From NCBI RefSeq assembly GCF_039555335.1, contig NC_092628.1:60871547-60935546 (forward strand): DNA of 64,000 nt, written 5' to 3'. Under the pieces are notes generated by a model that had not been told where the DNA came from, ran no database searches, and saw only the letters and a list, made by a program, of their open reading frames with translations. A program made the translations under genes and the position numbers. Origin of the DNA: Amphiura filiformis (taxonomy: Eukaryota; Echinodermata; Ophiuroidea; Amphilepidida; Amphiuridae). Shown piece by piece: positions 58,836-64,000 of the stretch (its first letter is position 1; every line of letters starts with the position of its first letter).

Positions 58836-59239
58836 ACTTAGGGCGATTGCGTCAACACACCACGTGGGATGCATGCACGAACAGCGCATATATCAAGTAG
58901 TATTTTGTAGTATACGGTACGGTTAGGGTTAAAGAGCACTTGATTACAGAAAATGTTTGTGTGTAAATACCTATTTGGAGAGCGTCAAATGTGTGTTTCA
59001 AATATGTTTGCACACATTAAAAACTGTAGCAGGTATCACAATAAAAGTATACCACATTTTTTTATAAAGCTCTTGAGCCAAGCAACTCAAATATGATTCT
59101 TTTCAGTATTATGTAAAAAATATATCCCACTGAAGATCAAACATTTTTTTATGGAAAATGTTGCTATTCAATTTCCACTACCTCCCTAATCAATCTTCCT
59201 ACTGGGAAACTAATATCATTAATTTTGGATTCCCTGTTT
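58836..59239. other. Non-coding stretch, nothing recognised
   Basis: Short intergenic piece between the SINE-like unit and the CCCCCGG-ended element. No gene was seen. Confidence 0.35.
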
Positions 59240-60186
59240 AATTATGTGTACCCCCGGGATGGTGAATTCTCAAAATGGTCTGCCAAAAATCACTTGCCCC
59301 CCCCCCCCTTTAGCTGTGACCAAAAAAATCTTTGCCCCCCTTTTGATGTGCCAATAAACCTTTGCCCTCCCTTTTAACGTGCAAAAAATCTTTGTCCCCC
59401 CTTTACACATGCAAGCTTTTGGGGATAATGCGAGCGCAGCAAGCAGGAAATTTTGCACATTTGAACGTGTTCCAGACATTTTCCTACACTTTTATATAAT
59501 ATAGAAACGGTGCCCAAAATATCTGTGCCAAAAATCACTTGCCCCTCCCCTTTCAACCTGCCAAAATCGCTTGGCCCCCCTTTCGACCTGTCAAAAAATC
59601 TTGGCCCCCTCCTTTTTGACTGCCAAAAATCTTTTCCCCCCTATAATTCACCACTCCGTGCAGTGTCCGAAATAAGGAAAATATGGAGGTTGTCCCGAGG
59701 ATAACTAAACTAAAGCATAAATTTTCCTTGTCCTCAAAACATTTTGGTTGTCCCTAAAATGTGTCATATTTTTGAGTGCAAAAAATCAAATTTGTTTGAT
59801 GTCTATGTTGTTCTGGAAAATCTGTTGCCATTCTGATCCCTGGGTTCTGATCATGCGGATGTCAAGCACTGCCACCATTGGGTAACGCAATGAAATGGTT
59901 AACAGAACGGGACATGATGTGGACATCACATACATTTACCATGTGCTAGCAGTGGTCTATAGATCTCGCGTAAGGATACAAATTACAATCAAACATGAAG
60001 TCAAAAGTCTAAATCTAATGTCAAGTTTTATATTTTAAATAAAATCATGATGATTTTTGAGGTAAAATATAGTGGTTGTCCAGGGGATAAGTACATGTAC
60101 ATAGCTCAATATGGTTGTTCCCAGTGATTTTTGGACAAGAGGATAAGTGCTTATTTCGAACACTGACTCCGGGGGTACACATAATT
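59240..60186. mobile_element. 947-base element with AATTATGTGTACCCCCGG ends
   Basis: The 18 bases at 59240-59257 are exactly mirrored at 60169-60186. The left part is a minisatellite (59279-59645). The right part (59660-60166) has its own mirrored ends (AGTGTCCGAAATAAG and CTTATTTCGAACACT) and GGTTGTCC words. The whole looks like one non-autonomous element nested in another. Confidence 0.72.
59279..59645 (+). repeat. Minisatellite: TGCCAAAAATC..TGCCCCCCCTTT units
   Basis: About nine units of roughly 28-32 bases, reading TGCCAAAAATCnnTTGCCCCCCCTTTnnAnC. They lie in two blocks (59279-59415 and 59528-59645) separated by about 110 unrelated bases. The overlapping 60-69 residue open frames on both strands are products of the repeat. 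Confidence 0.8.
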
Positions 60187-62591
60187 ATTGCACCACCCCT
60201 AATTTCCTGACAGAAAATGTATACTTTTCTTGTACTTATGAGCTTTAGTTAACAAACAATTATATTTGTATCAAAAAGCATGCATTTTCAAAGAGGAAAA
60301 ACTTGATACAACTCAAACACATCACATTCTCTTATCACAAAATAAATTATATATTCGGGTAAGTATAGACAACATAATTATGTAGGCCTCAGGGGGCCTC
60401 CCCGATTTGATGATGTCAACACCCTGTATTATAAATATTTTTTTCATAGCTCCATACTCCGTTGGTGAAATCAATATTCTATTGTTGACATAGATAAAGA
60501 AAGTTTACATATGCATTGTGAAATACATATGTGATCGAATATTCAATACAAGCACCTGGATTTTAGGTGAATGGGCTATTTGTGTTCCTTTATATAATTG
60601 TAATTTTCAAAATTAAATATATCACAATTTTAACTTACGATTTAAAAATCGTTACTCCAAAAATGCAGTAAAAATGTATCCAGAGTCAACAGCAATGGTC
60701 GCTAATTAGTGTATTGCATTTCAAGTTAGTGTATTGGAAACAAAACCTGGGGTTTACCTCAAAACAAATCGAATTTCGTTGTAATAGCAACACCATATGG
60801 GATACTGGAACATGCGCAAATCGTAATAATTTGTAGAATAGAACTTGGGGATGTCTCACATGATAGTCGTACTGGACCTACTGGTCGCATGTCATGAATT
60901 GGTCATCTTTTGTGTAACATAATGTTTTATGATAAAAATATCACCAATTTTGATTAACTTCAACACAACTTTTAATGCAAAATATTTTAGACCATTAAAA
61001 GTATAGGCCTACATTTCTGGAAAGCTTATATTACAAGGATGCCAAATCAACAAAGTATAATATCATAATACAGGGTGGGTAAGAAATACACAGGGTGGAA
61101 CATCAACAAAATTAGGCATCTTTTGTGTCATGGTAAACTTCATTTCCTTTTTCTGAAAGCTATGTACATCAAAATAAATATGGATTCAGAAAGACATTGC
61201 ATCCGGGCCCTTCCAACAAATTGGGAAGAAAGAGATTGGTATCCCTTGCGTTAAACATACAGGGTGGTCAAAAATTGTAAAATAATGTTAATAATAATAC
61301 AGTATCAATCAAAACTTTTTTTCCTCCATGTCTGGCACTAAAACTAATAGCATAATTGAATTCCTCATCAAATTTCCTTAAAAATATGTGTACTTTTGAA
61401 TAAGCAAGGTGACTCGGGCAAGAGATAGGCCATTTAGAAATGTCGGAGCATTACGTGTACACTTTGTATAGTAACATAGGGAAAACTGTCTTAATTAGCA
61501 TTTAATTATTCAATTAATTAGTTACATCACAGTTGATCTACTATGAGGTAGATTAACAATCCAGGATGATATACGTGCAATTTGGTGTCCATGCTAGTTG
61601 TACTTTTTAAGATACAAAGGTTTGAAGTTTTCCATATTTTCACAATTTTGTGTACAACCCTACATGTATGGGGCTCACCCGCCCCGGCTTACCCGCCCCA
61701 GCTCCTCCATTGACACATCTTACATATTGAAGTATAAATCTCAAAGTAGTTGTCTACATGTAAATTGTAATTGACTTGGGGTTTTATGCATTTGACAAAG
61801 AACATAATTATCTACAAAATGACACCAAACTTTCTAAAATAGGTATCATACTTTTAGGATAAACTAAACTTGAAGTGGGAAGAAAGCATTTTCATGTTAC
61901 GGCTCCTCTATTTTTGGGTGACCTATTTGTGACATGCGACCTACTATGCTTAGCCTGAGTCGCTCGGCCTATCTCGCACAAAATCGCCATGCGTAGCTAT
62001 TGAAAAACGAGAGGATTTGCCGTACTATCCACAGCAATTTTTGACACGAAGATATAGGGATGATGACCCTGTGTGACATACACTTTGCAATTGCAAGTTT
62101 ACACAGAAATGAATGGTAAAAAAATAACACAATAACAAATAATAAGGACCTCCCTCACCGATTTTTTTAAAAAGTCCGGACGATATACTGTATGTTATTT
62201 TTGTTACTTGGTCTAAAGCCCGGGATGTAACTTTTGTAAGCTTACCAAATTTAAGCTTACCAAGTTAAGTACATGTCAGTATGACACCATGCAGTCATGC
62301 ACAGAGATTGTAATTTATACCATTATACACCAATATCCTGATTACACATAAGAAAATAAACATAATCTAGACAAGAAACCTTGAGAAAAAGCGAAATTTC
62401 CAGGAAAAGAACCTACCTCGTCATTTTCATTGACTATTTACAGCGCGTCTACCAAAACACCCTCATCGATCAATCAGCAGAAGTTGATCTCAGCAGTCAT
62501 GATGCGATATGATATGATATGTTCAGACATGGTGGACGTGTTTCTTTCGAGCTCGCATTTTAATTGATTTTTCACGCCTTTTACCGAGAAA
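60187..62591. other. Intergenic stretch with mariner-like ends
   Basis: ACAGGGTGG words at 61070, 61089 and 61258 resemble termini of mariner-like elements, but no complete element can be drawn. GAAGATATAGGG...GACCCTGTG near 62048 resembles DNA near 39805. No gene was recognised. The plus-strand promoter of the MYND locus would lie at the right end, where ATGATATGATATGATATG (62500-62521) is a short repeat. Confidence 0.35.
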
Positions 62592-63474
62592 ATGGACATG
62601 CCAATCTTCTCTGGACTAGGCCAGAAACTCCAACGAGTGCTCCAGGCTCTTGACATCGGCAATCTTGAGACCCCAGTGTGGACTTTAAAGGAAAACCGAG
62701 GTAAAATTTACCTGGATATTTGCTGGTCAAAATTTCCCGCGGCAAAGGTCATCCAGCCCACCTGTTCGACAACAACCAATGAGGTGGAACCAACCAGCTC
62801 AAAGCGTAAAAACTCGAATCAACAAGGCGTGGACAAATGTACTAACGCATGGAAATCCAACAATATCCCAGTGAATTCCCACGATTTTCCATCTCTGAAC
62901 AAAAAGACAAAGAAGAAGAAATCTCCATCAACCCAGAAACGGGATAAACAGAGACTTGCCAAATGGCTAGCATCTAAACGGAGCTCGAAAATCGACACCA
63001 GTTCAGTTGCTCAGCAGGCTGGCAGTCCCAGTGTTTCAACAGAACCAGAGAAACAACAACCTGCTGTTGAACCAGCACCTGAGCTTGGAACCCAGGCTAA
63101 GAAACTGGAAGTAATTGCGAACCCTGTTTCTGAGATTAATACTAGCGTGCAACAACTTCAATGCTCTTCTTCACCTCCCAGCCACTCTGAACCCCGCTCT
63201 GAACAGCACACCAAGCCAAAACAAACCAAGGCTAAAACAAAATGTGATGTCTGTTCAGATTTGGATTGTACAGATTTAGCATGCATTGACAATGAACAAC
63301 ACAGACAATTGGTCTTAAAGAAAATCACCCATTGTTTCAACCCTGACTGTAAGATTCCAGCTTCTGAAGCTCCGGAGGTCTTAAAAGTGCACGCGTTGTT
63401 TAATTGCAAAATACTGCAGCAGGGCATGCCAGACCAAAGACTGGAAAGCGCATAAAAACAACTGTGAATTTTAA
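62592..63474 (+). CDS. MYND zinc-finger protein, single exon, with a one-base frame break
   Basis: The open frame from 62592 gives 287 residues to 63455. The first 60 residues look folded (LQRVLQALDIGNLETPVWTL, IYLDICWSKF). The middle is disordered, with HDFPSLN and a basic KKTKKKKS segment, then Ser/Pro/Gln-rich DNA to about residue 210. The end is Cys-rich (CDVCSDLDCTDLAC, then CFNPDC). The frame then leaves the finger. In the frame one base further on, from 63385, the DNA encodes KCTRCLIAKYCSRACQ and TKDWKAHKNNC, the second half of a classical MYND finger, with a stop at 63472-63474. The step falls in an AAAA run at 63383-63386. MYND fingers mediate protein-protein contacts. The lack of introns and a (CTA)n tract about 0.4 kb downstream raise the possibility of a retroelement-derived frame. 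Whether it is a gene, a pseudogene or a sequencing slip cannot be decided here. Confidence 0.72.
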
Positions 63475-64000
63475 ACTCGTTTGCACCTTTTTGCTGTTCT
63501 GCACCTTGTTTGTTGTGATCTTCAATGTAGTTCCTTCGGATTCACCAGGAACTCCTGCCCCGAGACAGCCTTAGCAGTGGTCCCGCAGTGCATTTGTTTT
63601 TTTGGTTGAAGACGTCGAGTTTTAGTTTTTGTGCAGTGTGACTCACCAAATTATTTTTGACTTTTAATGCTTCAAGTATAGTACTCACTGACTGAAATAT
63701 TGTGTACTTTTGCGATTTGCTGAACTTATTGTTAGATAGCTACATATTTACTGTGTGACTGCTTTTTACCCAATTGTAGCTTTTTGTACTTTGTTCTATT
63801 TGTTGTGAACTTTATAACTTTTTGATTACCCTGTTATCAGGGGTGCGCCTACATAAAGGCGGGAGTTACGATCTACTACTACTACTACTGATGCTGTCTA
63901 CTGAAGATAGCACTCATAGCAGTGTTTGAAATGAAAGGCACGCTTTTGATTATTTATTGATTAAAGTAATGATTTGTTATTTAATAAGTGGAGGACTATA
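63475..64000 (+). other. Region downstream of the MYND frame
   Basis: No further coding frame was seen. GCGCCTACATAAAGGCG at about 63845 can form a small stem, followed after 10 bases by (CTA)n. That arrangement resembles LINE 3' ends. Confidence 0.4.
63873..63889 (+). repeat. (CTA)n microsatellite
   Basis: Five to six tandem CTA units. Confidence 0.9.

Noticed and set aside
59270..59704. Overlapping open frames across the TGCCAAAAATC minisatellite
   Set aside because: Open frames on both strands arise from the repeat period, not from coding.

Overview
The window is from an animal nuclear genome: genes are split by GT-AG introns, intergenic DNA is AT-rich, and mobile-element debris is very dense. 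AGGCCTA-type words, short palindromic elements, CR1/Rex-like LINE pieces and tRNA-like SINEs suggest a marine invertebrate deuterostome, probably an echinoderm. That placement is an impression, not proof.

Four genes or gene-like loci are supported. (1) HIBCH on the minus strand (2028-5135): six exons of mitochondrial 3-hydroxyisobutyryl-CoA hydrolase, with the 3' exons beyond the left edge and the first exon not found. (2) A plus-strand gene for an 18-finger C2H2 zinc-finger protein (28316-32325, two coding exons). (3) PPCS on the minus strand (51743-58278): complete phosphopantothenate-cysteine ligase of coenzyme A synthesis in six coding exons, about 334 residues. (4) A plus-strand single-exon reading frame (62592-63474) that ends in a MYND zinc finger only if the frame moves by one base. 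HIBCH (valine catabolism) and PPCS (CoA synthesis) are both linked to CoA metabolism, but nothing here suggests joint regulation.

The rest is mostly transposable elements. Non-LTR reverse-transcriptase pieces lie at 1-612, 19000-19215, 22105-24302 and 40593-40996. SINE-like tRNA-derived units lie near 25.5, 27.85, 44.5 and 58.7 kb. Non-autonomous palindromic elements are numerous. The most striking is a 6.7 kb inverted-repeat element (7895-14576) with arms of about 1 kb and nested palindromic arrays. It abuts two more palindromic elements at shared TTAA sites (14573-15238 and 15235-15828). A second pair sharing a TTAA lies at 45767-47232. A 3.0 kb element with perfect 37 bp terminal inverted repeats (33173-36173) carries a recurring CGGATGTTAC plus GTTAAC module and follows the zinc-finger gene. 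Other terminal-repeat elements lie at 5866-6461, 26212-26732, 38554-38764, 42911-43100, 44152-44336, 48226-50293, 54514-54847 and 59240-60186.

No rRNA gene, CRISPR array, intact tRNA gene or prokaryotic operon was seen. All comparisons were made by eye. Exon borders come from splice consensus, matching phase and recognised protein families.
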